A DNA stretch of 64,000 nt from CALCZU01 sp964396165 (lineage in GTDB: Bacteria; Bdellovibrionota; FAC87; UBA2466): the NCBI GenBank assembly GCA_964396165.1, contig CAYNEF010000007.1, positions 25,169 through 89,168 on the forward strand. The letters run 5' to 3'. Position numbers and translations under genes: made by a program. Within the stretch, counting starts at the first letter, position 1, and each line of letters begins with the position of its first letter. A model generated the notes under the pieces. The model saw only the letters and a list, made by a program, of their open reading frames with translations, was not told the DNA's origin and searched no databases. Positions 18,359 to 26,275 of the stretch are shown here, piece by piece.

Positions 18359-19339
18359 TTATAGGGTTTTTCTGACAACGGCCACCACTTCTTCGGGCAA
18401 GATCAAATTCATGCAGGCATGCGATCCGTGGGGGCAAGAATACGCGCCACACCAGGCAAATTTCTTGTCGGCGGGATCTTCGTCACGACAAGCCATGTCG
18501 ATCTGTAAAGTCTGGTGCATTTTCTCATCGTATCCGTGCCATTCGCCGATAGATTCCGGGCCGAACAAGGTAAGAGTTTTGATTCCTAATGCTATGGCCA
18601 AGTGCTTCACTCCAGAATCAGATCCAATGTACAGTTCAGAAGAAGCCAATAGTTGCATGAGTGAAGTTAAATCTTTTGTAATAGAAATTTTGCCGTATTT
18701 AAGCAGCTCTTTATGCCAGAAAGAATTTTCACTCAGCAATCTGTCGCTATCGTGATTAAAAATCACTTCAAAATCTGGGGCCAATAGTTTTGACGCACGC
18801 AAATAATATTCAAGAGAGTATTGTTTGGAAGGACGGCTGGCGCCCAGCCCTAAAACAATGCGTTTTTTTACGGGGGTAGGTGGGTTTTTTAAGAAAATTT
18901 TTGTATTCGGACTTTCCCCGTTCCAACCGATGGCGCGCACCACATTTAAGTCGCGCTCTATCGCACTCATCGGTACTCCCAAGTTGGGAATCGAAAGCGA
19001 ACCAGATGCCGTTTTCGCTTCTCGCGAATGGTAATGTATGACTTTTTCTTTTGCCTGCGCGAGCGAACTTAAAAGACTGGTAGTAGGGCTAGCATGAAAA
19101 TTTAAAACGAAGTCGTACTTTGTTTCTACCCAAGCTTTTCTAAAGGGAAAGTTTTCACGTAAAGATCCAGAGAGCAAAAATTGTGAGTGAAATCTGGGAT
19201 CCTCCAAAAAAAGTTCCCGGTAAAACTTGGAGTAGGCAATATCTAGCCGCTCGGGTTTTAAAGACGACAAAGCTTCTAATGCAGAGGTCCACAGAACGGT
19301 GTCTCCCAATTTTCTTGCTTTTATCGCTAGTACTTTCAT
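18359..19339 (-). CDS. Glycosyltransferase family 9 (heptosyltransferase-like)
   Basis: 326 residues. The N-terminal MKVLAIKARKLGDTVLWTSALEAL and the C-terminal nucleotide-binding motif LYIGSDSGVKHLAIALGIKTLTLFGPE are those of GT9 heptosyltransferases (WaaC/WaaF/WaaQ), which add heptose from ADP-heptose to the LPS inner core at the cytoplasmic face. Cysteines near the C-terminus (MACRDEDP, WCGAYSCPHGSHACM) are seen in many GT9 members. The exact acceptor is not predictable. The downstream gene is the large outer-membrane peptidase. Confidence 0.88.
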   Translation of the reverse strand: MKVLAIKARKLGDTVLWTSALEALSSLKPERLDIAYSKFYRELFLEDPRFHSQFLLSGSLRENFPFRKAWVETKYDFVLNFHASPTTSLLSSLAQAKEKVIHYHSREAKTASGSLSIPNLGVPMSAIERDLNVVRAIGWNGESPNTKIFLKNPPTPVKKRIVLGLGASRPSKQYSLEYYLRASKLLAPDFEVIFNHDSDRLLSENSFWHKELLKYGKISITKDLTSLMQLLASSELYIGSDSGVKHLAIALGIKTLTLFGPESIGEWHGYDEKMHQTLQIDMACRDEDPADKKFAWCGAYSCPHGSHACMNLILPEEVVAVVRKTL

Positions 19340-19455
19340 TGACTCGTGTCGTTATCATGTCATGAAAGAGTAATAAACTCAAAGTTCTCCTTGTAAAGAC
19401 CACCTGACTTCGATTAACTTTGTCTTTAGATTTTTACACTAATAAGGAGTGCAAC

Positions 19456-19992
19456 ATGAACGTTCTGCGTCAATTACGCATCATCTCAATATCCCTAGTA
19501 CTAATGGCAATCGTTGTAGCATTTAATGCTTGCAGCAAGAAAGATGTGGTTTCTGATGAACCCATTATGAGCCCAAGTGGCAATTCCGGTTCTGCTTCTT
19601 CTTCAGGAGTAGAGAGCGGCAATCTTGGTAATGCTGGCGATGCTGGAGTCGGATCGGGAGACTTACAAACTGTATTTTTCGATTACGACAGTTTCAATTT
19701 AAGAAGCGATGCCAGAAATGCTCTTAAGTCCAATGGCGAATACATGAAGAAAAATTCTTCTGCTCGCATCCAAATCGAAGGCCATTGCGATGAAAGAGGC
19801 ACAAACGAATACAATATGGCTCTTGGTGACAGACGTGCAAACGCTGCAAAAAGCTTTCTTGTAAAAATGGGCGTTTCCAAAAGCCGCATTGATACCATCA
19901 GCTATGGAGAAGAAAGACCGTCTGATCCCGGTCATGATGAAGGTGCTTGGTCGAGAAATCGTCGCGCCGCTTTCATTTTACTTAGCAAGTAA
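19456..19992 (+). CDS. pal: Peptidoglycan-associated lipoprotein Pal
   Basis: 178 residues from the ATG at 19456, chosen because AAGGAG lies just upstream and the lipoprotein signal (LVLMAIVVAFNAC) begins there. A Ser/Gly-rich linker leads to an OmpA-like peptidoglycan-binding domain: VFFDYDSFNLRSDA, IQIEGHCDERGTNEYN and LGDRRANAAKSFL carry the residues that bind diaminopimelate. Pal tethers the outer membrane to the cell wall. It is the first gene of a three-lipoprotein operon; TolQ, TolR, TolA and TolB are not in the window. Confidence 0.95.
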   Translation: MNVLRQLRIISISLVLMAIVVAFNACSKKDVVSDEPIMSPSGNSGSASSSGVESGNLGNAGDAGVGSGDLQTVFFDYDSFNLRSDARNALKSNGEYMKKNSSARIQIEGHCDERGTNEYNMALGDRRANAAKSFLVKMGVSKSRIDTISYGEERPSDPGHDEGAWSRNRRAAFILLSK

Positions 19993-20402
19993 TGCGAAAA
20001 CTTCTTTCGTACACATTTATACTTTTCAGCATCGGGGCCTGTACGCAGCGCCCCGTTGTTGATCTTACTCTTGCCGATGTTGCGCTAAAAGCTGCACAAA
20101 AAGTAAGAGCCGATTCGCTTGCTCCTGATCAGTACCGTCAGGCAGAAAACTTCTTTTTAAGAGCGAAAAAAGATTTTGCAGAAGGCTATTACGATTCCTG
20201 CAAAAAATACGCGACTCAGGCAAGACTGCTAGCTGAACAAGCCGAGTACCGATCTTTACTGAAACAAAACCAGGTAAAAACCAAAACAGGTATTCCAGAA
20301 GAAGCCAGACCTCAGTCGCAACCTGGAATGCAATCCGCCCCTGGAGCTCAAGACTTTCAACAAGGAAGTTCCAGTTACCCCGGACCGGAGGGACCAGAAT
20401 GA
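19992..20402 (+). CDS. DUF4398-like small lipoprotein
   Basis: 136 residues with a lipobox (LFSIGAC). The mature domain is helical (VALKAAQKVRADSLAPDQYRQAE, YYDSCKKYATQARLLAEQAE), the usual look of DUF4398 proteins, followed by a Gln/Pro/Gly-rich tail. Its ATG overlaps the pal stop (TAATG), and its stop overlaps the next start (ATGA), so all three genes are translationally coupled. A role with Pal at the outer membrane-cell wall interface is inferred. Confidence 0.8.
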   Translation: MRKLLSYTFILFSIGACTQRPVVDLTLADVALKAAQKVRADSLAPDQYRQAENFFLRAKKDFAEGYYDSCKKYATQARLLAEQAEYRSLLKQNQVKTKTGIPEEARPQSQPGMQSAPGAQDFQQGSSSYPGPEGPE

Positions 20403-21097
20403 AAAAACAAATTTTAGCTTTCACCTTAGTTTCTACAGCACTCTATTTTTCCGGATGTAATTCCAAAGCCGATGTGAAACGGGAGCAGGAACTGGAGCGC
20501 ATTAAATCCGAAGTAAATGCATCGCGCACAGACAAGGCAGATTTGTCTGCAACGCTGGATGAAATGCGAACGGATCTTGCGCAAATCCATAATTCGATTG
20601 AAGAGCAAGCGCAGTCTAGAATGCGTGACTCAGAAGAAACCAAAAAAGAATTGATGACCTTGACAGCTCGCGTACAAGCGATGGAGCAACGAGTAGTCGC
20701 AGAAGAAACTCAAAAGCGCGAACTAAAAAGCAAAGCAAGCTACGATTCTGTGAAAAGATTGTATGAGGATAAAAAATACGACGATGCGGTAGAGGTTGCA
20801 AAAGAAGTCCTCCATGCAAATCCAAAAGGCGATGAAGCTAAGAAAACCCAGTTCTTAATGGCTGAATCCTATTATGCAAGCCAGGACTATGCGTCTGCCG
20901 CGCTTGAATTTGGTGAGTTTAAAAAAGCCTATCCCAAAGACAACTTGGTTCCCGAAGCGACTTACCAAATGGCGCAAGCCTTCAAGCAAATGGGAAAAAA
21001 ATCCGAAGCAAAATTATTTTTGCAGGAAGTAATCGAAAAACACCCCAAAAGCCAATTCGCCTCACGCGCAAAAACAGATTTAAAGAAGCTGAAGTAA
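20399..21097 (+). CDS. CpoB/YbgF-like TPR lipoprotein
   Basis: 232 residues. A lipoprotein signal (STALYFSGC) is followed by a coiled coil (~residues 30-105, rich in heptads such as ELERIKSEVNASRTDKADL) and then TPR repeats (YDDAVEVAKEVLHANPKGDEAK, YASAALEFGEFKKAYPKDN, GKKSEAKLFLQEVIEKHPKSQFA). This is the layout of CpoB/YbgF, which coordinates the Tol-Pal system with cell-wall synthesis at division. E. coli CpoB is a soluble periplasmic protein; here a lipidated form is predicted. It ends the pal operon. Confidence 0.88.
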   Translation: MKKQILAFTLVSTALYFSGCNSKADVKREQELERIKSEVNASRTDKADLSATLDEMRTDLAQIHNSIEEQAQSRMRDSEETKKELMTLTARVQAMEQRVVAEETQKRELKSKASYDSVKRLYEDKKYDDAVEVAKEVLHANPKGDEAKKTQFLMAESYYASQDYASAALEFGEFKKAYPKDNLVPEATYQMAQAFKQMGKKSEAKLFLQEVIEKHPKSQFASRAKTDLKKLK

Positions 21098-21105
21098 TAG
21101 GTACC

Positions 21106-23073
21106 TTACTGTTCTGCGCAATAGAGTCTTCTTGCTGTTCCGCAACTTGAAGCCGCTTGCTGCCAGTAAGTACTCGAACTGGAATTCGAAGTCCCTGGAA
21201 CTCCCTGATGACCAGCATTTGAACTAGTCCAAATACTGCATGCCTGAACGGCGCCCGTCCACGTACTTGCGCTTGTAGTGGAAATTGCATTGGTGAGCGC
21301 GGCGGCCCCCACAAGGTTTCCTCCCGTAGCGACGGCGATCAAAGTTGTTCCATTTGTCCGGTAGTAAGATACTCCGCTAACTGTTGAATTGTTTCCATTC
21401 AAAAGTGCTTTATAAGTGCTGCCATCGGAAGGTTTGTTCGCATCTGCATTACACTTTGTATCCGCACCAGATAATCCTCCCATGTTGCCATTGTAAGTGG
21501 ACGCGGTCAGAAAAATTCTTCTGTTGTTACTGACAGTAATCGTGTTGCTTTCTGAAGAAACGCTCGAGCTGTGGCCGTTCGCATCTTGCGCGACGGCTGC
21601 ATCGACATGAACGGTAAATGTCCCGTTGCCTGTGCAGTTACTAAAAGTAATAGTTGCGCCGGAAGTGGAAATCGAGCTGACGGTGGGTGTACAAGTATAC
21701 GATCCAGAAACATTGGTTACGGTGACGCCGCCTCCTCCCGCAGTCAGAGTTCCTGTCAACGCAGTTCCACCCGATCCTGAATCTGTAAACGTTAAGGCAA
21801 TGTTTGTAGAAGTACTCGATCCGATAGTGCTGCTACTAGGTGTGCCCAGTGTTGCAGTTGGCCCGACCGCATTGAGAGTATAAGTTTTGCTCACTGCACT
21901 TCCAGTGCCCGAGACAATACCCACTTTTAATTTTGTAGGGTCAAGCGTAACTATAAGCTGCTGACCTTCAGTGCATGTTCCCCCTGCTAAAGTAGCAGTC
22001 GCTACCGTATCTCCTACCGTCATGCTCACACCCGAGACAGTGGGAGCAGTTGTGCATGTTCCACTGACTACAAAATCACTCGTTGCAAGTGCCGTGACTG
22101 CAGCACTGACTGTAGCGACTACAGAGGATGGCATCGTGGTGACATAACTAGTCGCGGGCAATAAACTCACCAATGTGGGTGCGGGGGAAGGAGTCGGAGT
22201 GGGAGTGGGAGTGGGAGTGGGAGTAGTCGTCGTAGTAGTAGCATCAATGCTTGAGCTAACATTATCTTTAAGAGTTGGTTTACTTGTCGTTGTAAAACCT
22301 GGGTTAAATGTATTCGCAATATACGAATCCATCGCTCCTGACAAACCGGTTGTCCATGCTGTACCTGAAAGCGTATTTGTCTCAGTAATCGCGACTTGAG
22401 TCTCACTCGCTTTGCCATTAAAATTTCCATCTGAAAAGTCTGAAGCAAGTGCGGTAATTAGTTTCTTTACGCCTATCCCCTGATTTTTTGCATATTCACA
22501 AATAGAAGAGATAAGTAATCCCTGTTTAGCTGTGTCACTAGTTACATCTGTAGGAGTACTAGTTGGGATTCCAGTTGCAGTTGTAATATCGGATAGCCCA
22601 CTAGCGGTAGCCACAGCCTTGTTGGCGGCGAGAATATTTTCCGACACTGTTCCCGTAAGAGTTAGGGCGCGTTGCACGGCAATTTCCGTTAGAGGTGAAA
22701 TTACCATTGCCCGTGACTCACTGAGCTCTGACAAACGCGAACGCAGGGCAAGCTCACCTAGATTCTCGGTATTGCCAGTGGCTTCGTCGGTATATGTTCC
22801 ACCTGAAATTTCTAGCTCGATAGGAATATTAGCACGTACTTGAAGTGTCAAAGCACCATGATCGGTCGTGCCATACGTCAATCTGTCACCGCGAGTACCT
22901 GAGGCGTTTAATGCATATGCGCTTACTGTACCATTATGAACTGCGCCTTTAACGGCATAAATAGTGAGAGTTCGTGTGTCGGTTTCACCGCATGTGGATA
23001 CCAAAAAAGACAATGCAAGGAGAATAATTCTGTAAGAAATAGTTGATTGTGTTTTTACTTTCACAATTTGCAT
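21106..23073 (-). CDS. Large surface lipoprotein with DUF1554 C-terminal domain
   Basis: 655 residues. The N-terminus has a lipoprotein-type signal (IILLALSFLVSTC). A helical/beta N-terminal part is followed by a low-complexity Thr/Pro linker near residues 280-300, Ig-like beta domains with repeated GTCT or SYTCTPT segments, and a C-terminal domain from about residue 520 (RRIFLTASTYNGNMGGLSGADTKCNADA, ending ARRLYCAEQ) that matches DUF1554, a domain best known from Leptospira surface proteins. It is probably exposed on the cell surface. Its function is unknown, and it appears to be a single-gene unit. Confidence 0.8.
   Translation of the reverse strand: MQIVKVKTQSTISYRIILLALSFLVSTCGETDTRTLTIYAVKGAVHNGTVSAYALNASGTRGDRLTYGTTDHGALTLQVRANIPIELEISGGTYTDEATGNTENLGELALRSRLSELSESRAMVISPLTEIAVQRALTLTGTVSENILAANKAVATASGLSDITTATGIPTSTPTDVTSDTAKQGLLISSICEYAKNQGIGVKKLITALASDFSDGNFNGKASETQVAITETNTLSGTAWTTGLSGAMDSYIANTFNPGFTTTSKPTLKDNVSSSIDATTTTTTPTPTPTPTPTPSPAPTLVSLLPATSYVTTMPSSVVATVSAAVTALATSDFVVSGTCTTAPTVSGVSMTVGDTVATATLAGGTCTEGQQLIVTLDPTKLKVGIVSGTGSAVSKTYTLNAVGPTATLGTPSSSTIGSSTSTNIALTFTDSGSGGTALTGTLTAGGGGVTVTNVSGSYTCTPTVSSISTSGATITFSNCTGNGTFTVHVDAAVAQDANGHSSSVSSESNTITVSNNRRIFLTASTYNGNMGGLSGADTKCNADANKPSDGSTYKALLNGNNSTVSGVSYYRTNGTTLIAVATGGNLVGAAALTNAISTTSASTWTGAVQACSIWTSSNAGHQGVPGTSNSSSSTYWQQAASSCGTARRLYCAEQ
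22196..22225. repeat. Hexanucleotide repeat in the Thr/Pro linker
   Basis: Five tandem GGAGTG-type units (the last one GGAGTA) encode the Thr-Pro repeats of the lipoprotein linker. Because the unit is six bases, slippage would change linker length without breaking the frame. Confidence 0.8.
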
Positions 23074-23211
23074 TTAATGCGCTCCGCATAGAGGTACTTA
23101 GCCCTATCGGTAATGCATCAGGATAAATTGATGTCTCAATTTTGGAAGTTTGTTGATACTCGATTCAGTCGTTATCCTGAAAAGGAAACTGTAAGGGGAA
23201 GGAAAACCAAA

Positions 23212-23616
23212 ATGAATAAGAAGGTAGTAGTAGGAGCAGTAAACGCACTTTGTGCATTGATGTTAGTCTCGTGTGCGGCAAAGGCTATCAAATCGGGTGC
23301 GGAAAAAGTTATTGTAACTCACCAACCTGCGCCGAAAGGCTGTAAGTTTAAAGGTTCGCTGATTGGGGAGCAGGGTGGCTTTATTGTAGGACGCTGGACA
23401 AGCAATCGGCGTCTAGCATTGGGTGCACTGAACGACATGAAAAACCAGGCGTTTGAAATGGGGGCTAACTATGTTGTGCTCGAAAATACGGCTCAAGGCA
23501 ATACTACGACTGGCTCTTTTGGCCAAACAGGTAGCCTTGTAGGTGGTCAAACAGACGTGACTCATACCGGAAATGCGTATATGTGTAACGCAAGCGAAAT
23601 TGGTTTAGCTGAATAA
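23212..23616 (+). CDS. DUF4156-family lipoprotein (copy 1)
   Basis: 134 residues from the ATG at 23212, preceded by an AAGGGGAAGG ribosome binding site; the frame upstream is not coding. Lipobox LMLVSC. The conserved body (VIVTHQPAPKGCKFKGSLIGE, ALNDMKNQAFEMGANYVVLENT) matches DUF4156, small outer-membrane lipoproteins with conserved Cys that resemble RcsF-like sensors; that functional link is an inference. It differs from the copy at 25269 at roughly 14 positions. No recognisable promoter precedes it. Confidence 0.85.
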   Translation: MNKKVVVGAVNALCALMLVSCAAKAIKSGAEKVIVTHQPAPKGCKFKGSLIGEQGGFIVGRWTSNRRLALGALNDMKNQAFEMGANYVVLENTAQGNTTTGSFGQTGSLVGGQTDVTHTGNAYMCNASEIGLAE

Positions 23617-23637
23617 ATAAAGTAGTCGGAGAAGAAT

Positions 23638-24050
23638 ATGAAAAAAATGATTGTTGTACTTTTGGGATTACTGTTTTGTGTGTGTCTGCGTGCCGACAAG
23701 AACGAGAATATTGATGAATGTCTAAAGTCTTGGGGCAAACACCCATTTAACGAAAAAAATTACACGTACCGAAAGCTGAGAACGAACGTAAAGGTTTTGG
23801 GAATCGGGGGAAATATCTCAGATCTTGTTGCGACAAAAAACCGGAACTGGTTTTGATTAACCACTCAGTCAGTGTGTTAAGCAAACAAACTTTCGAGCTT
23901 TTAAATCCGAACGGCTGGTATTGCATCCGCGGTTCGACAGCAGTTTTGGGAAAATCCGATATTCGCATCCATTGCAAAGCACATCTGGCGAGCACGGTAG
24001 AGGGTGCTGCGGTCTTGGGTGGTTCAGATCAAGGATCAGGAGGAGTTGCA
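23638..24050 (+). pseudogene. Broken copy of the secreted protein at 25695
   Basis: The first 66 codons match the intact gene at 25695. Relative to that copy one base is missing near 23836-23842 (GACAAAAAACCGG against GACGAAAAAGCCGG), which shifts the frame to an early stop at 23856. The homology continues in the shifted frame to about 24050, where it ends abruptly, so the Lys/Glu-rich tail is also lost. The gene is therefore inactivated twice. The frameshift alone could be a sequencing error, but the missing 3' end could not. Confidence 0.8.
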
Positions 24051-24055
24051 ATCTT

Positions 24056-24154
24056 TCGAAGCATATAAGCGTCGAAAATAAACCCCGCTAGAAAAAAGGT
24101 GAGCGGCACCCATTTTTCATACTTCTTATAAAATGTACTGACTGGATTAAACAT
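24056..24154 (-). pseudogene. Remnant of a DUF2914-like membrane protein gene
   Basis: An ATG at 24154 on the minus strand opens a 33-codon stretch that reads as real protein (FYKKYEKWVPLTFFLAGFIF followed by DAYMLRK). The W-P-x-x-FF-x-x-GFxFD pattern resembles the first membrane segment of DUF2914-type proteins. It stops making sense exactly at the junction with duplicated copy 1. It is best explained as the 5' end of a gene cut by the rearrangement that placed copy 1 here. The rest of the gene is not found in the window. Confidence 0.5.
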
Positions 24155-24250
24155 GTTTGTACTATTCGCAAGTACAATACCCTGCAACGACGCAAAAGGC
24201 ATTAGACTCTCGATACAAATCGTGCTTCGGTATCGGAAAATGAGGACGCT

Positions 24251-24799
24251 TTATTTTAACTGATACCGGAAATAGATTTTCTCCGGTTGATTAGGTCGCC
24301 AACTTATCGGGTCTACCCGTAAAATAAGCTGGTTAAGCTTTTCACTGAAAAATAGTTTCGTATTATAGGAGTCTGAGCCGCTGTCAGCTCCCTTAAGCAA
24401 ACTTTCGACACTTGTACTTACTAGCGAGTGAACGGAGGGTGTGCCCCTCCCCACAGTTAAGAGTCCAATCGATTCACTTACGGGAAGTGGACCATCGTCG
24501 TATTCTTTTGCGATTACAGGTTTAAATGTATGGCCGTTCATCTTGAAACTCGTAGCAATGGGAAGGAATTCACCCACTTTTAATGCCTTCTCCAATGATT
24601 TTGTATCGGAGGGTAAAGACTTGGAGCTCACAATCGGCGATGCGGTCATTTTCCCGCTGTCGTAGTCATAGGAGCTGTACGACATTACGTCCATATTATA
24701 GTGAGGAACCTTCGCTATCTTAGCCAAGATTTTACAATCTACTGCCCACAAATTTAGTGAGAAAAAAACAAATAGGTTTAGATAGAGGTAATTTTTCAT
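24251..24799 (-). CDS. Secreted protein of unknown function with a sigma-54 promoter
   Basis: 182 residues from the ATG at 24799 (MKNYLYLNLFVFFSLNLWAVDC), which opens a signal peptide; a longer frame to 24934 would run through the promoter. The mature protein is beta-rich, with repeated Ser/Lys/Leu patterns (SLPSDTKSLEKALKVGEFLP) and no family I recognise. A -24/-12 element (TGGCAC, 5 bases, CTGCA) lies about 35 bases upstream. It is divergent from the intact DUF4156 cassette and may share its upstream element. Confidence 0.7.
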   Translation of the reverse strand: MKNYLYLNLFVFFSLNLWAVDCKILAKIAKVPHYNMDVMSYSSYDYDSGKMTASPIVSSKSLPSDTKSLEKALKVGEFLPIATSFKMNGHTFKPVIAKEYDDGPLPVSESIGLLTVGRGTPSVHSLVSTSVESLLKGADSGSDSYNTKLFFSEKLNQLILRVDPISWRPNQPEKIYFRYQLK

Positions 24800-24834
24800 T
24801 CGTACACCCAACTTCTCCAATAGTAGTAGAAATA

Positions 24835-24850
24835 TGCAGAAGAAGTGCCA
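24835..24850 (-). promoter_or_regulatory. Sigma-54 (-24/-12) promoter
   Basis: Minus-strand TGGCACTTCTTCTGCA: the GG and GC pairs are separated by exactly 10 bases as sigma-54 requires. One mismatch (CTGCA for TTGCA). The predicted transcription start is about 25 bases before the ATG at 24799. Confidence 0.6.
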
Positions 24851-25133
24851 TATATTAATGCGTAATTGAATAGGACGGTTTACACCTTTCGAAAATATGT
24901 GGGTGTTGTTACAAACAAAACAGGCATTTTTCACTCAATCATATTAGATTTATTAGCAAAGATTTAATTTGAGAGATGTTTGTACACAAGAATAGGGCCT
25001 GAGCGTTTTGAAAGTAGAAACGTTGTTGTGTTTATCCAATCAATTATGTACTGGACATAAACTTTCTTATACGACATTCGATGGTCCTTTCTTTTTTTGG
25101 TTCGCAGAATCGGGTTAAAAAAAACAAGTACTC

Positions 25134-25158
25134 ACACCTGTATAAAAATACAGACACT
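25134..25158. promoter_or_regulatory. Palindromic upstream element (candidate activator site)
   Basis: The core CTGTATAAAAATACAG is a perfect inverted repeat (CTGTAT, 4 bases, ATACAG). The 25-base element matches 30106-30130 at 23 positions, while the sequence around both copies differs. It lies about 40 bases upstream of the plus-strand -24 element and about 290 bases from the opposed one. It is the likely binding site of a sigma-54 activator, inferred to be the NtrC-type protein encoded at 33257. Confidence 0.6.
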
Positions 25159-25185
25159 CTATTCGTTTTTATGTGCCTGGCTCTT

Positions 25186-25201
25186 TGGCATTTGCCTTGC
25201 T
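25186..25201 (+). promoter_or_regulatory. Sigma-54 (-24/-12) promoter of the DUF4156 operon
   Basis: TGGCATTTGCCTTGCT: GG and GC 10 bases apart, -12 box TTGCT matching consensus. The predicted start lies near 25212, giving a 5' leader of about 57 bases before the ATG at 25269. Confidence 0.7.
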
Positions 25202-25242
25202 CTTACTGGCAGCGAAGTTATTCCACGTGTGAATGGCAAATA

Positions 25243-26108
25243 AAACTGTAAGGGGAAGGAAAACCAAAATGAATAAGAAAGTAGTAGTAGGAGCAGTAAA
25301 CGCACTTTGTGCATTAGTGTTAGTGTCATGTGCGGCTAAATCGATTCGAGAAGGCGCAGAAAAAGTCATCGTCACTCATCAAGCGGCACCAAAAGGCTGT
25401 AAATTCATGGGCTCACTCATTGGGGAGCAGGGCGGATTTATCGTCGGGCGTTGGACAAGCAACAGACGTTTAGCATTGGGAGCTATGAATGATATGAAAA
25501 ACCAGGCGTTTGAAATGGGCGCAAATTATGTTGTGCTTGAAAATACTTCTCAAGGGAACACAACCACTGGCTCATTTGGCTATTCTGGCAGTATCGTGGG
25601 CGGACAAACGGACGTGACTCATATGGGAAATGCGTATAGTTGTAATGCTAAGGAAATTGGCTTGGCTGAATAAACTTTAGTTTAAGGAATGAATATGAAA
25701 AAAATGATTGTAGTGCTTTTGGGGTTGCTGTTTTGTGTGTGTTTGCGTGCAGACAAAAACGAAAATATTGATGAATGTCTAAAGTCTTGGGGCAAACACC
25801 CATTCAACGAAAAAAATTACACGTACCGCAAGCTCAGAACGAACGTAAAAGTTTTGGGAATCGGAGGAAATATCTCAGATCTCGTTGCGACGAAAAAGCC
25901 GGAATTAGTTTTGATTAACCACTCAGTCAGTGTTCTAAGCAAACAAACTTTCGAGCTTTTAAATCCGAACGGCTGGTATTGCATCCGAGGCTCAACAGCC
26001 GTTTTGGGAAAATCTGATATTCGCATCCATTGCAAAGCACATTTGGCGAGCACGGTAGATGGTGCTGCTGTCTTGGGTGGTTCAGATCAAGGATCAGGTG
26101 GCGTTGCA
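25243..26108 (+). repeat. Duplicated DUF4156 cassette, copy 2 (intact)
   Basis: Homologous to 23186-24050 over both genes. Here the second gene continues through its full C-terminal tail, and the cassette keeps its promoter, so this is the intact, probably parental copy. Confidence 0.9.
25269..25673 (+). CDS. DUF4156-family lipoprotein (copy 2)
   Basis: 134 residues, start chosen at 25269 after AAGGGGAAGG. Lipobox LVLVSC. Conserved CKFMGSLIGE and ALGAMNDMKNQAFEMGANYVVL match DUF4156. The C-terminal half is Gly/Thr/Ser-rich (TTTGSFGYSGSIVGG). First gene of a two-gene unit driven by a predicted sigma-54 promoter, with the next gene about 20 bases downstream. It is probably anchored in the outer membrane; a sensory or structural envelope role is inferred. 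Confidence 0.88.
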   Translation: MNKKVVVGAVNALCALVLVSCAAKSIREGAEKVIVTHQAAPKGCKFMGSLIGEQGGFIVGRWTSNRRLALGAMNDMKNQAFEMGANYVVLENTSQGNTTTGSFGYSGSIVGGQTDVTHMGNAYSCNAKEIGLAE

Positions 26109-26255
26109 GTTCTCGGCCGTACGTCTATTGAAAGGGTCGGCTGTGAAAACAACGCTTCGGATGAAAAAGAGACCGAAGAGAAAAAAGTAGAAGAAAAGAA
26201 AGCACCAGAAGCAGTAGAGTCGAAAAAAGAAGAAGCTAAAGAAACTTCAAACTAA
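25695..26255 (+). CDS. Secreted protein with Lys/Glu-rich tail
   Basis: About 186 residues from the ATG at 25695, with TAAGGA upstream; an ATG two codons earlier is possible. Signal peptide MKKMIVVLLGLLFCVCLRA. The middle (HSVSVLSKQTFELLNPNGWYC, GKSDIRIHCKAHLASTVDGA) reads as a small beta-helix-like domain with conserved Cys. The last ~40 residues are charged low complexity (KETEEKKVEEKKAPEAVESK). I do not recognise the family. It is the partner of the DUF4156 lipoprotein in both copies of the cassette. Confidence 0.8.
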   Translation: MKKMIVVLLGLLFCVCLRADKNENIDECLKSWGKHPFNEKNYTYRKLRTNVKVLGIGGNISDLVATKKPELVLINHSVSVLSKQTFELLNPNGWYCIRGSTAVLGKSDIRIHCKAHLASTVDGAAVLGGSDQGSGGVAVLGRTSIERVGCENNASDEKETEEKKVEEKKAPEAVESKKEEAKETSN

Positions 26256-26275
26256 ATTCTTTGAATTTGAATTGA

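Larger units (their letters stand above)
23186..24050 (+). repeat. Duplicated DUF4156 cassette, copy 1
   Basis: Homologous in order and sequence to 25243-26108, starting 26 bases before the lipoprotein ATG (AAACTGTAAGGGGAAGG) and ending inside the second gene at GTTGCA. Most differences in the protein-coding part are silent, so the duplication is not recent and the copies were under selection for some time. This copy lacks the sigma-54 promoter and the 25-bp element that precede copy 2. Confidence 0.9.
24800..25268. other. 469-bp divergent intergenic regulatory region
   Basis: This stretch between the secreted-protein gene (minus) and the DUF4156 gene (plus) has no coding frame that looks real. 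It holds two opposed -24/-12 elements and the 25-bp palindromic element, listed separately. The remaining sequence is AT-rich. Confidence 0.7.

Noticed and set aside
17835..18755. 306-residue plus-strand frame across the peptidase and glycosyltransferase genes.
   Set aside because: It is antisense to two well-supported genes and shows no domain; a shadow frame.
25138..25153. CTGTATAAAAATACAG looks like the LexA/SOS box of gammaproteobacteria (CTGT-N8-ACAG).
   Set aside because: No SOS-type genes follow either copy, both copies precede sigma-54 promoters and envelope genes, and the lineage suggested by the window is not gammaproteobacterial. An activator site for the nearby NtrC-type protein fits better, though LexA binding is not excluded.
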